A DNA stretch of 64,000 nt from Virgibacillus salexigens (lineage in GTDB: Bacteria; Bacillota; Bacilli; Bacillales; Amphibacillaceae), in NCBI RefSeq assembly GCF_014905415.1, contig NZ_BNEO01000001.1:682001-746000 (forward strand), in the 5' to 3' direction. The position numbers and the translations under genes were made by a program. Positions 19,144-27,768 of this stretch are shown one piece after another; position 1 is the stretch's first letter, and every line of letters begins with the position of its first letter. The notes under the pieces were generated by a model. It was not told the origin of the DNA, ran no database searches, and worked only from the letters and a program-made list of their open reading frames with translations.

Positions 19144-19371
19144 TGAAAGAATCCCCTTTAGGATGCTGCAGATAATATAAGGGAACTACAAGGGAAACTT
19201 GCAGTGACTTATACCATGCATACGCTTTCTATTAAATATAGTAACATTATAATATTTTTGAAAATTTACGTCAAATACTCTCAGCAAATTACTTAATTAG
19301 ATAACTATACCCGCACATAGCTCCATATAGTATGACATGAGAAGTTTTATCTAATATAAACATGCATTAGG

Positions 19372-20100
19372 TTAATTAGCACGCTGGAACATAGCGATAA
19401 GATCATCTAGTGAATGAAGCGTTAGATCGAATTGATCGTTAGGAAGCGGAGTTTCCGTATATTCACGTGGCAAATAAACGGTAAGGAAGCCATGAGTAGC
19501 TGCAGCACGTAAATCCCAAGGATGCGCAGAAATAAACAGCGTATGAGCTGGATCGATCCCTAGTAAATCAATGGGCAGTTGATATGCTTCAGGTGTTGGC
19601 TTGTACGTTTGCGCAAGTTGAGTTGAAAGTAGGACATGCCAACGTAAAGCGCCGCGAGAACATACCTCCGTGATCTGTGTTAAGCTTGCGTTTGTTAACC
19701 CCACTGTTTTAACTAAATTTCCTAGTTCACTTAGCTGCCTTACCGCTTCTGGCCATGGTGTAAAGTACCTTCCAACATTGACTAGGTGTTCGAAGTTGTC
19801 ACGCGTTAATGAAATTTCTTGTTCTTCCAAAACAGTGGATAGTACTTGGCGTCGAATATCATCTTGAAGCATAAAAGGAACTTCTCCTTTTATAATTTTA
19901 TCTTGAAACGATTGTTGTCTCTTTTCCCATGTATTGACCACTTCCTGCGCTCGTTCTTCATCAAATCCACTGCTTAAAAACACGCGTGTTATTTCCTGAT
20001 TAGTGGTACCAACATAGTCCACAAGCGTTCCAACAATATCGAATATGATTGTATTCACATTATTAAAGGTAGTTTTTTGATTAACGTTATTGATGTCCAT
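19372..20100 (-). CDS. HAD-superfamily haloacid dehalogenase-like hydrolase (type II)
   Basis: This 242-residue protein belongs to the haloacid dehalogenase type II family. Motif I is FDIVGTLVD: the nucleophile Asp is followed by Val-Gly rather than a second Asp, as in true dehalogenases and unlike phosphatases. Motif II is GLTNAS, the motif III Lys is in TYKPTPEAY, and motif IV is SAHPWDLRAA. Family members release halide from 2-haloacids through an aspartyl ester. The real substrate is uncertain, as many such proteins have none known. It starts after GGGAGGAA and stands alone. A TTAACATT/AATGTTAA inverted repeat (20152-20182) lies upstream and may be an operator. Confidence 0.8.
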   Translation of the reverse strand: MDINNVNQKTTFNNVNTIIFDIVGTLVDYVGTTNQEITRVFLSSGFDEERAQEVVNTWEKRQQSFQDKIIKGEVPFMLQDDIRRQVLSTVLEEQEISLTRDNFEHLVNVGRYFTPWPEAVRQLSELGNLVKTVGLTNASLTQITEVCSRGALRWHVLLSTQLAQTYKPTPEAYQLPIDLLGIDPAHTLFISAHPWDLRAAATHGFLTVYLPREYTETPLPNDQFDLTLHSLDDLIAMFQRAN

Positions 20101-20211
20101 CGAAGCATTCCTCCCTCTTTATAAACAAATATTTAAGGAAATTCCGTGTTAACATTAATGATAGCGTTCGAAAAATGTTAATCTTGTTTATCGTGTCCAA
20201 CAAAAAACAAA

Positions 20212-20253
20212 AATAATCCCTCATTAGTTCACAAGACCTGTTGAGGGATTATT
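20212..20253 (-). terminator. Terminator downstream of the NhaC gene at 20452
   Basis: AATAATCCCTCA and TGAGGGATTATT form a perfect 12-bp stem with an 18-base loop, and TTTTTG-rich sequence follows on the minus strand. It is about 200 bases after the stop. The stretch between holds only a weaker ATGATTCT/AGAATCAT hairpin (20382-20412) and no gene. Confidence 0.8.
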
Positions 20254-20451
20254 CCTAATATAGCTCCTTCCCCCTTGATGGGGTTGGTCTATTGTTACCA
20301 TTGAATGTTCCAGCATGGAACGGATTTCACTCTTCTATGAACTTTTGTCATTTGCCTGCCACCTATGCATGATTTTCAAACCAATGATTCTGTAATTTAT
20401 AGCCTAAGAATCATGCCTTTTTATACTACTAAAGCAGTTATCAACCCCAAA

Positions 20452-21909
20452 TCACTTAACATTCTGACTTTTTTCTGTTTGTATATCTGCATCGCTTTTA
20501 AAATCCACATGCTGAACAGGGTCTGATATATTTGTCAAATATGCTAGTTTGAAATTCGTATAACCATATATCACTGCAATCATTGGACTGATTATATTTA
20601 AAAAAGCATACGGAGCATAACTGAATGCGGAAACACCTAACGTAGCAAACATAAACACCCCACACGTATTCCAAGGAACGAGCGGTGAAGTCATGGTACC
20701 TGCATCCTCCAATGTTCTCGATAGGTTTTTAGGGTGAAGATTCCTATCTTTATATACCTTCGAATACATCCTTCCTGGAATGATGATAGATAAATATTGA
20801 TCACAAGCAACAACGTTCGCTGAAATACAAGTCGCAACTGTGGAAGCAATTAAACTTCCTGTTGATTTGGCAATCGAAATGATGGCTTCTACAATTACTT
20901 CCAAGCAGCCGGATTTTTCTAATAAACCACCAAACGATAGAGCGATGATAATTAATGTAATAGTATACATCATACTTTCAATCCCGCCATTATTAAGTAG
21001 ATTATCTACTACTTCGATTCCGACATCTTGTGAAAACCCATAGTACATAACACTTAAAGCATTGCCCGGATCCATTCCCTGAAATAGAATAGCAAATGCC
21101 ACTCCCAACAAAGAACCGATTGTAAGACCTGGAATTGCCGGCATCTTAAATAACATCATAACGATTACTGCTGCAGGCGGTATAAGCAGCCACGGTGAAA
21201 TCTCGAATATTCCGCTTAACTGATCTTGTAATGCTTGTACTTGTGCAATACTTGATTGCGTTTCTGAAAATTGAAGGCCTAAAAACGTATAAATGACTAA
21301 TGCAATCACTAATGCTGGAATCGTCGTATACATCATATGTTTGATATGTTCGAATAACTCCGCTCCTGTAATACCAGGCGCCATATTCGTTGTTTCTGAA
21401 AGCGGCGATACTTTATCTCCGAAATATACCCCAGATATAACGGCCCCTGCAACCATTGGTAAATCAACGCCCAGCCCTTGGCCAATCCCCATAATTGCTA
21501 TACCTATCGTTCCTGCGGCTGTCCATGCATTTCCAGATGCTAAAGCTACAACACAGGAAATTATACATGCAGATGCTAAAAAATAACTCGGTGATAACAG
21601 GTCCATACCATAGTAAATCATTGTAGGAACTATACCAGCTGCTATCCATGAACCTATGATCGTCCCAATTATTAATAAAATGACAACCGCTTGTAGAGAC
21701 AGTCTAATCGTATCTAAAAAACTACTCTCCAATTCTTGCCAAGAATAACCTAAACAAAGGGCAACAATTGCAGCAACAATTCCACTAAACAACAGAGGTA
21801 TATGAGGATCAAGCTCAAGTATAGATATACCTACGTAAAGCGCAATTATCATGAAGATAATCGGAATCATAGCCACCTTTAATGATGGTCTTTTACCCGT
21901 TTTCTTCAA
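20452..21909 (-). CDS. NhaC family Na+/H+ antiporter
   Basis: This 485-residue protein has about 11-12 membrane segments and the NhaC family signatures (SGNAWTAAGTIGIAIMGIG, FGDKVSPLSETTN, WNTCGVFMFATLG). It starts at TTG 21909 after GGAGGATGGG. NhaC members exchange Na+ for protons, or malate for lactate (MleN), or move amino acids. Three related genes occur in this window. This one is not obviously co-transcribed with the amine operon upstream, as about 130 AT-rich bases separate them. Sodium tolerance is the simplest role, but substrate-coupled exchange is possible. Confidence 0.85.
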   Translation of the reverse strand: MKKTGKRPSLKVAMIPIIFMIIALYVGISILELDPHIPLLFSGIVAAIVALCLGYSWQELESSFLDTIRLSLQAVVILLIIGTIIGSWIAAGIVPTMIYYGMDLLSPSYFLASACIISCVVALASGNAWTAAGTIGIAIMGIGQGLGVDLPMVAGAVISGVYFGDKVSPLSETTNMAPGITGAELFEHIKHMMYTTIPALVIALVIYTFLGLQFSETQSSIAQVQALQDQLSGIFEISPWLLIPPAAVIVMMLFKMPAIPGLTIGSLLGVAFAILFQGMDPGNALSVMYYGFSQDVGIEVVDNLLNNGGIESMMYTITLIIIALSFGGLLEKSGCLEVIVEAIISIAKSTGSLIASTVATCISANVVACDQYLSIIIPGRMYSKVYKDRNLHPKNLSRTLEDAGTMTSPLVPWNTCGVFMFATLGVSAFSYAPYAFLNIISPMIAVIYGYTNFKLAYLTNISDPVQHVDFKSDADIQTEKSQNVK

Positions 21910-22043
21910 ACTAACCCATCCTCCCTCTATTTTTATACTATTGTCCGATCTGTAATTTCACTTGTTATTTTATACTCCTTACAATTTTAAAAAATTGTCT
22001 TTTCAGTTAATTATATTTCGTTTGAAACTCATCTTCTTTTTAT

Positions 22044-22694
22044 TTACTTTTCCACGTAGTCGGGATTACTCCATTCCATCGTTGTTGCATACTTCAGTGA
22101 TTCATGATCATCGGGCAAGTAGTTTGCGACCACCTCATGTAATACAAACCCTTTCTTGGATTGAAAGGTAAGAACAGGATCATATAATTCACCATGAATT
22201 ACTTTTAATGCATAATCTTTCGCAGACATTTGCTCTGCATATTTATAGTAAAAAGGAATCCGCCCTCCAATGAAGATACTTTTTAGATTAAATTCTTTAC
22301 AAATGGCTCTTCGGGCATCATACAAACGTTGACCAATTTTCATCCCTCTATAATCAGGGTGAACGCCAACTTCAATTCCATACAGATGTACCCCATGCGG
22401 ATTATGATTACGAATATACCCTTCATCAGATAATACTTTATAGGAATGGTCCTCATCATAGTCATGGTAGTTAATAATTAAGCTCGATGCATTCCCGACA
22501 ATTTCACCTTCGTATTCAATACAAATTTGACCTTCAGGAAAAACCTCCAATTGACTTGCAAAATGCTCCCTTTGGAGTGATATATCTGGACCGAAGCACT
22601 TATTCGATAATGCTGCGATCTCCTCCAAATCCTCATATCTTATGTTACGAACAATTAATCGCTCATCACGTTCCGTTACTTCTGCCTCATACAT
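22044..22694 (-). CDS. GNAT family N-acetyltransferase, stand-alone copy
   Basis: This 216-residue protein has a GNAT fold with the acetyl-CoA loop HPDYRGMKIGQRLY (R-G-x-K-x-G type) at about residue 115. Along its whole length it resembles the N-terminal half of the GNAT-nitrilase fusion at 31967-33496. Shared blocks include FPEGQ, NHNPHGVHLYGI, KSIFIGGRIP and LKYATTMEW. It is last in the sigma-54-driven operon with the aminotransferase, C45 hydrolase and semialdehyde dehydrogenase. It probably acylates an amine or amino acid intermediate; the acceptor is unknown. Confidence 0.82.
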   Translation of the reverse strand: MYEAEVTERDERLIVRNIRYEDLEEIAALSNKCFGPDISLQREHFASQLEVFPEGQICIEYEGEIVGNASSLIINYHDYDEDHSYKVLSDEGYIRNHNPHGVHLYGIEVGVHPDYRGMKIGQRLYDARRAICKEFNLKSIFIGGRIPFYYKYAEQMSAKDYALKVIHGELYDPVLTFQSKKGFVLHEVVANYLPDDHESLKYATTMEWSNPDYVEK

Positions 22695-22768
22695 GGTTCG
22701 ACTTCCTCTCTTTTAATTAATTATTATTTCGTGATAGCAGATTCTTCCCATATCTCTAGAAACCACAT

Positions 22769-24187
22769 TCATTTTTCAGCAGTACGAATGGATACAAATT
22801 TTTCTTCCATAAACTCATAAAGTCCTGATGTACCACCTTCCCTGCCAATTCCACTCTCTTTCATTCCTCCAAAAGGTGCATGCGGAACAATTGGTGCTGG
22901 GTCGTTAATTCCAACCATTCCATAGTCAAGCTGGTGCATCATCCGTATACTGCGACTTAAATCATTCGTGAAACAGTAGCTCATTAGCCCATATGGGGTA
23001 TTGTTCGCTCGATCGATCACTTCATTTTCTGTACGAAAAGTAAATATCGGTGCAACTGGGCCAAATGTTTCTTCTTTTGCAATTTTCATATCGTCCGTTG
23101 TGTCAGCAAGTACTGTCGGCGCATAAAAATACCCCTTTGTCCCTTTAATCCGCGATCCACCTGTCACTACGCTTGCCCCTGACTCCGTAGCTTTTGTTAC
23201 TTGATCTTCCACTTTTTCTAATGCTGCAGCATTTATCAATGGACCCATTTCTATATCTTCTTCCATACCATTACCAACTTTCAGTGTATGAACTTCTCTT
23301 GCAAGACGATTGCTGAATTCATCCTTTATGGACTCCTGTACGTAAATTCGATTTGTGCTGATACACGTCTGACCAGCATTCTTAAACTTTGTACCGATCA
23401 CTGAGGCAACAGCATCATCTAAATTAGCATCTTCAAATACAATAAATGGTGCATGGCCTCCTAATTCCATGGATACTTTTTGAACATTCTCTGCAGCGTT
23501 ACGCATTAATAGCTTTCCGACCTTTGTTGAACCTGTAAATGTAATCTTTTTTACTATTGAATTACTTGTCATTTCACTTCCAATGGAATCCGCGTCTCCA
23601 ATAACTAGATTCGCAACTCCTTGCGGCAAACCACCACGTTCAAAACACTTGAATACTTCCATTGCACATGCTGGAGTTGATGGGGCTGGCTTCAAAACAG
23701 CAGTACATCCTGCAGCCAATGCTGGTCCTAACTTTCGAGTAATCATGGATACCGGGAAATTCCAAGGTGTAATGGCACCAATAACGCCAACAGGCTGACG
23801 CAGGACCATTAATTGTTTTTTCGTGTCAAGCGCTGGAAGCACATCCCCATATACGCGTTTCGCCTCTTCTCCATACCATTCGAGGTAAGCAGCGGCGGAA
23901 GCCACTTCACGCCGAGCATCAGTAATCGGCTTTCCCATTTCCTTCGTAATGGTCTCTGCGATCTGAGATTGCACTTTCATTATTTCATTGGCAATTTTCA
24001 CAAGAATTTTACCTCGGTCATTTCCTGACAACATGCGCCATGATTTAAAAGCATGGTGGGCAGATTGAATCGCCTCTTCCGCTTCTTTTTGCCCACCTAC
24101 ATATACTTCACCCACTTCTTCTTCTGTTGCTGGGTTAATAATAACTTCTTTTTGACTCGTCTCTATCCATTTACCGTTGATATACAC
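22769..24187 (-). CDS. gabD: NAD(P)-dependent aldehyde dehydrogenase, succinate-semialdehyde type
   Basis: This 472-residue ALDH matches the GabD group in length. Readable are the NAD-binding TPWNFPVSMITRK, the catalytic Glu in MELGGHAPF, the catalytic Cys in GQTCISTNR, and a C-terminal GGMKESGIGREGG. The start is GTG at 24187 after AAAGGAGG. It lies third in an operon behind a class III aminotransferase. The expected reaction is succinate semialdehyde (or a related omega-oxo acid from amine breakdown) to the dicarboxylic acid. The substrate could also be 4-acylamino-butanal or glutarate semialdehyde, which the sequence cannot separate. Confidence 0.88.
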   Translation of the reverse strand: MYINGKWIETSQKEVIINPATEEEVGEVYVGGQKEAEEAIQSAHHAFKSWRMLSGNDRGKILVKIANEIMKVQSQIAETITKEMGKPITDARREVASAAAYLEWYGEEAKRVYGDVLPALDTKKQLMVLRQPVGVIGAITPWNFPVSMITRKLGPALAAGCTAVLKPAPSTPACAMEVFKCFERGGLPQGVANLVIGDADSIGSEMTSNSIVKKITFTGSTKVGKLLMRNAAENVQKVSMELGGHAPFIVFEDANLDDAVASVIGTKFKNAGQTCISTNRIYVQESIKDEFSNRLAREVHTLKVGNGMEEDIEMGPLINAAALEKVEDQVTKATESGASVVTGGSRIKGTKGYFYAPTVLADTTDDMKIAKEETFGPVAPIFTFRTENEVIDRANNTPYGLMSYCFTNDLSRSIRMMHQLDYGMVGINDPAPIVPHAPFGGMKESGIGREGGTSGLYEFMEEKFVSIRTAEK

Positions 24188-24238
24188 CTGACAAATCCTC
24201 CTTTATAAAAATAAAAACGATAGTCGAACATCTATAAT

Positions 24239-25348
24239 TTAAACCTGTTTCTCTTTCTCGCGTTTTACCGTATATTTTTGAAAGGGATGGTCTACAGGCA
24301 TCCCATCACAAATATAAATACGATTCTTCGTTAAATTCATGACAATACCAAAAATTGTCTCCATCCGTCGATGTACCGGAGCCTGCTTGTTTACAAAGTG
24401 ATTGATCGAGTTTGGTGCATTAAATGTATCGCTAAGCCATATTTTAAACGTTTCTTCTGTAATCTCTGTTTTATTTTGAATCGCTTGAGCAAGCAGCTGC
24501 TCCGCTCTACGCTTTCTAATTTCAGAATCACTGTAACGTAAATTATTTCCTTCTCCTACCTGCATTTGGATCTCTTGGGAACATATATGATTGGTGTGTA
24601 CCCCATGGGATGCTTCTTTATTTGTAATCGCTATTCCAAAGGGAGATACCTCAACATGAAAGGTCATGCCATGATGTGCACCTTCACTATAACCAATCAT
24701 AAAGTTCGCCGCCGAAGCCATTTGACCTTCTTGGATTTTCCCCATTGCTTCATGAAGGGAAGCAGAATCCAAAATCGAGCGAAGACCTAAGTGAATTGGC
24801 ACCCCATCAGACTTCTTGCTGGAATGAAGTGCATTTAGTCCAACACCAACTGCGTGTTCATTACAACCAATCTTTCCAATAATGCCACCTTCTGTAACCA
24901 TAAGGATATTCGGTCTATCTTTCCTCTCGATATTCATCATCAGCAAACTGTCTTTTTGCGTAGCTTTCCAGTCCCAATTTTGCCCGATAATCGTATCGGC
25001 AGTTAGTGGACTGCTCGTGCAAATACTTGTACAGCCATCGCTAAATGACGTATGAGCATCGCCAGTAAGTGCAATTTCGCTCCGTGCATTTAGAGCCAAA
25101 ATATCTTCAAATGCAAGCCCAGACCCTTCAGCAACCCCTTCTATTTCATCAAGCAAAACGGAATCAAAGGCTTCGATTGCGGGAACATGAATCAGCGCAC
25201 GCTCTCTTACCGTCTTCCAATCAATACCCTGGTACTCATAAAAAAGCCGTTCATACGTTTCCATACTTTTATCGATTTCTTTCTTACCTTGCTCACCATG
25301 CTGACGCCCGATTTCCTTCGCAGTCCCCTCAAGATTCAATATTTTCAT
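24239..25348 (-). CDS. C45-family autoproteolytic acyltransferase/hydrolase (Ntn fold)
   Basis: This 369-residue protein resembles acyl-CoA:6-aminopenicillanate acyltransferase (peptidase family C45). The N-terminal GTAKEIGRQHGEQGK and the self-cleavage site DGCTSI, with Gly105-Cys106, are clear; Cys106 would become the N-terminal nucleophile after autocleavage. GQNWDW follows shortly after, as in the family. Such enzymes hydrolyse or transfer amide-bound acyl groups. Set between a class III aminotransferase and a semialdehyde dehydrogenase, it may remove an acyl group from an N-acylated amine or amino acid. That role is inferred from context only. Confidence 0.82.
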   Translation of the reverse strand: MKILNLEGTAKEIGRQHGEQGKKEIDKSMETYERLFYEYQGIDWKTVRERALIHVPAIEAFDSVLLDEIEGVAEGSGLAFEDILALNARSEIALTGDAHTSFSDGCTSICTSSPLTADTIIGQNWDWKATQKDSLLMMNIERKDRPNILMVTEGGIIGKIGCNEHAVGVGLNALHSSKKSDGVPIHLGLRSILDSASLHEAMGKIQEGQMASAANFMIGYSEGAHHGMTFHVEVSPFGIAITNKEASHGVHTNHICSQEIQMQVGEGNNLRYSDSEIRKRRAEQLLAQAIQNKTEITEETFKIWLSDTFNAPNSINHFVNKQAPVHRRMETIFGIVMNLTKNRIYICDGMPVDHPFQKYTVKREKEKQV

Positions 25349-25380
25349 TATTTACACCCTATTCTATTAAACTAGTTTTT

Positions 25381-26742
25381 TTACACAGAAAAGTTGGTAA
25401 GCGCATCGTCCATAATTGCGACCATACTTTCCACCTCTGACTTACTAATAACTAGAGGAGGCGCCAATGCAATAATTGATTTTCCATCGGCCATTCCGAG
25501 TGCTCGTAAAATCAAATGATGTTGAAAACAATCTTCTACATATTGAAGGCCTGCTTTCTTCTCAGCCGCAAAACGTTTGCCAGACGCACTGTTTTCAAAG
25601 AGTTCAAATGCTCCCATTAAACCTTTATTACGACAAAGACCTACCGTTTCGTGTTTGTCGTTCAAATAAGCAAGCCCATCATTCAGTACTTTTTCCATTG
25701 CTTTCACATGTTTTACAAGATTCATTTCTTCCATAATTTCCATGTTTCGAATACCGACTGCACAAGCCATGGGGTGCCCACTATACGTAAATCCATGAGC
25801 CATTACGTTTCCGAATGTGTTGATAACTTCTTTTACGTTGTCATGAATCATCACAGCACCTAATTGTGCATATCCGCTTGTAATCCCTTTAGCAAGTGAC
25901 ATTAGGTCAGGAACCACGTTCCAATGATCTACCGCAAATTTCTCACCCGTCCGACAGAAGCCATTAATAACTTCATCTGCAATTAACAAAATATCAAACT
26001 CATCACACAAATCTCGCAGCGCCTTCATATATCCTTCCGGTGGCATATATACCCCGCCGGATCCTTGAATCGGTTCTATAATCAGTCCAGCAATGGTTTC
26101 TGCTCCTTCTGTTTCAATGAGATGGCGAGCTGATTTTTCAAAATCAGGATGAGCGCGCTCCCCTTTTTCACATTCTGTTAAATGTGGGGTTGCATGAAGC
26201 ACATCTACCATTTCAGTACCAGCAAACCGATGGAATCCAGCGATTTTTGTCGCCGTTCCAGCACCAATCGTTACCCCATGGTACCCATTTACAAAGGAAA
26301 TGAATTTCGTTTTCTTCGGCTGATCTTTTATCTGATAATATAAACGGGCTAATTTGAAGGCGGTATCATTAGATTCCGACCCGCCAGAAGTATAAAACGC
26401 CGTATTCAATCCATCTGGAGACCAGTCCGCTAGCTTTTTTGTCAAACGAATAGCTGGTTCATTCGAATAACCGGCAAAAGAGGAGGCAAACGCAATTTTC
26501 TCCATTTGTGATTGAGCTGCTTTGCCCAATTCTTTGTTGCCGTGCCCTAAATTTACATTCCACAACATAGAGATGCCGTCAATAAATGATTCACCTTCTG
26601 TATTTCTTACATGAATGCCATTCCCGCTTTCAAAAACCATTTTCGGAACCTGCCCCGGAATACTTGTTGGATGCAGATAATGTTGAACGTCCATTTGTTC
26701 CAGCTCTTCAGTTAGCTTGCTTTTAACAGGTGCATGTTTCAT
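25381..26742 (-). CDS. Class III pyridoxal-phosphate aminotransferase (GABA/diamine type)
   Basis: I place the start at 26742 (453 residues) because GGAGGAATTAT precedes it. The in-frame ATG at 26793 overlaps the sigma-54 promoter and so would not be transcribed whole. Readable motifs are the phosphate-binding TSGGSESND, the YHG of the cofactor stack, the Asp in LIADEVINGFCRTG, and the PLP Lys in LAKGITSGY. It belongs to the omega-amino acid:pyruvate, putrescine or GABA aminotransferase group. It is first in the operon with the C45 hydrolase, semialdehyde dehydrogenase and GNAT protein, and produces an omega-aldehyde for the dehydrogenase. Confidence 0.9.
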   Translation of the reverse strand: MKHAPVKSKLTEELEQMDVQHYLHPTSIPGQVPKMVFESGNGIHVRNTEGESFIDGISMLWNVNLGHGNKELGKAAQSQMEKIAFASSFAGYSNEPAIRLTKKLADWSPDGLNTAFYTSGGSESNDTAFKLARLYYQIKDQPKKTKFISFVNGYHGVTIGAGTATKIAGFHRFAGTEMVDVLHATPHLTECEKGERAHPDFEKSARHLIETEGAETIAGLIIEPIQGSGGVYMPPEGYMKALRDLCDEFDILLIADEVINGFCRTGEKFAVDHWNVVPDLMSLAKGITSGYAQLGAVMIHDNVKEVINTFGNVMAHGFTYSGHPMACAVGIRNMEIMEEMNLVKHVKAMEKVLNDGLAYLNDKHETVGLCRNKGLMGAFELFENSASGKRFAAEKKAGLQYVEDCFQHHLILRALGMADGKSIIALAPPLVISKSEVESMVAIMDDALTNFSV

Positions 26743-26790
26743 ATATAATTCCTCCATTTCTTTTATGAAAATCAGTCCTTCAACCATATA

Positions 26791-26809
26791 CATGCAAATG
26801 TCATGCCAA
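26791..26809 (-). promoter_or_regulatory. Sigma-54 (-24/-12) promoter of the aminotransferase operon
   Basis: The minus strand reads TTGGCATGACATTTGCATG. The GG and GC doublets are 10 bases apart, and the match to TTGGCAC-N4-TTGCA is near perfect. The predicted start of transcription is about 26780, giving a leader of about 40 bases to the ATG at 26742. Confidence 0.9.
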
Positions 26810-26877
26810 CATTTATGAAATGTTCATCCACCATATTTAAAACGCTTTCAAAACAAGATTATACATTTTGTTTTTTT

Positions 26878-26889
26878 ATGCTTTTGCAT
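26878..26889. promoter_or_regulatory. Half-conserved activator site
   Basis: ATGC-TTTT-GCAT is a shorter version of the TATGCA-N4-TGCATA repeat. It is about 70 bases upstream of the sigma-54 promoter. Weak on its own. Confidence 0.35.
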
Positions 26890-26928
26890 TTCACTATTTA
26901 TTTTTCTAAAATCATAAGCTTTATATTC

Positions 26929-26944
26929 TATGCATTTCTGCATA
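26929..26944. promoter_or_regulatory. Probable upstream activator site for the sigma-54 activator
   Basis: TATGCA-TTTC-TGCATA is a perfect 6-bp inverted repeat about 120 bases upstream of the -24/-12 promoter. The same repeat, with TTTT spacer, overlaps the promoter region of the sigma-54 activator gene (39650-39665). Confidence 0.7.
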
Positions 26945-27082
26945 ATCTATACATACACGCATACTAAATAAACTATTCTCAATAACCAAAAGACCAAAAC
27001 CTATACAATCCAAATTTCCATGGATATTTATAAATGAAAAAACATAGGACCAAACATATGAATCGATATTTCTCAGAACAAA

Positions 27083-27288
27083 GGCGCAAGCGCCCGTTTA
27101 GCGACGTACGAACTGCGCCCTGCCAAGCAGGGTGGGTCGGCATTGCCACGCAAAGTGGCGAAATTAGCCGATCATCCTACCGTAGGAGATAAAGGAATCA
27201 TGCCCCTTCATAGGGGTATGCCGACGTTGGGTGCAAAGCCCGATTTAGTCGGACATCATTCAACTCAATCAATGATGACTTTCGCCAC
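27083..27288. repeat. Multi-hairpin structured element, possibly a Bacillaceae repeat or RNA
   Basis: At least seven hairpins are packed into 206 bases: GGCGC/GCGCC, CCCTGC/GCAGGG, GCCAC/GTGGC, CCTA/TAGG, CCCCT/AGGGG, CCGA/TCGG and CATCATT/AATGATG. Two long-range pairings add to them: GTCGGCAT (27136) with ATGCCGAC (27218), and GTGGCGAAA (27155) with TTTCGCCAC (27280). The opening AAAGGCGCAAGCGCC resembles intergenic repeats known in Bacillus. GC content is clearly above the surroundings. A 64-codon frame crosses it (27143-27337) without a ribosome binding site, so I treat it as structure rather than a gene. Confidence 0.6.
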
Positions 27289-27319
27289 GGGTCCACATTT
27301 TATACTTTCTTACCTCAAA

Positions 27320-27337
27320 TTATGCATTTTAGCATAA
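27320..27337. promoter_or_regulatory. Second, imperfect activator-site repeat
   Basis: TTATGC-ATTTTA-GCATAA differs from TATGCA-N4-TGCATA at one position. It lies about 510 bases upstream of the aminotransferase operon promoter, a distance still workable for sigma-54 enhancers. Confidence 0.45.
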
Positions 27338-27456
27338 CTCACTAGAACTAGTCTCTTTAAGTACAATATTCCACTATATGGAAATTATACTTCTTTACTT
27401 TTATCCTGTCGTTTTATCGAAATGTCGTCTCTACCCTAAAATAAATAGAACAGCCG

Positions 27457-27768
27457 CTAAACACTAAGCATCTTGTAACGACCCGTCGAATAAAAAGACA
27501 CCCTAAAAACACGGATGCCATTGTGGGAGCCAATATAATCCCGGCTCCTTTTATTGTCAAAACTAATTGATAGTATGTTGCCGATTTTTGAAGTTACTGA
27601 ATACTCTAGGATCTTCCGTGTGAAATAACCCGTCAAAGCCATTTCAGGAAATAGAACCAGTTCTGCCTTCTTTTCCTTCGTTTATTGGATAAAATCAAGC
27701 ATCTTATTGAAATTCTCTTGTTTATCACATAAAGCCGGTTCGATTTGCGTCAAAAGGATTTTTGTCAA
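27457..27768 (-). pseudogene. Remnant of a carbon-nitrogen hydrolase (nitrilase) gene
   Basis: From a TTG at 27768 the frame reads like the N-terminus of a nitrilase-superfamily amidase (KILLTQIEPALCDKQENF). A TAA interrupts it after 28 codons (27682-27684), and it resumes in frame with LVLFPEMALTGYFTR, which carries the catalytic Glu motif FPE-x-x-L-T-G-Y. Similarity fades after about 20 more residues, and the Lys and Cys motifs are missing. The TTG overlaps the stop of the amidohydrolase gene (TTGA), so the two once formed a coupled pair. The gene is clearly dead. Confidence 0.8.

Noticed and set aside
21981-21998. ACAATTTT-AA-AAAATTGT hairpin as terminator of the GNAT operon
   Set aside because: It is all A/T apart from the end pairs and has no T tract on the minus strand.
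27143-27337. Small plus-strand open frame across the structured element
   Set aside because: It has no ribosome site and its codons are dictated by the hairpins, although similar peptides might be annotated in other Bacillaceae through the repeat.
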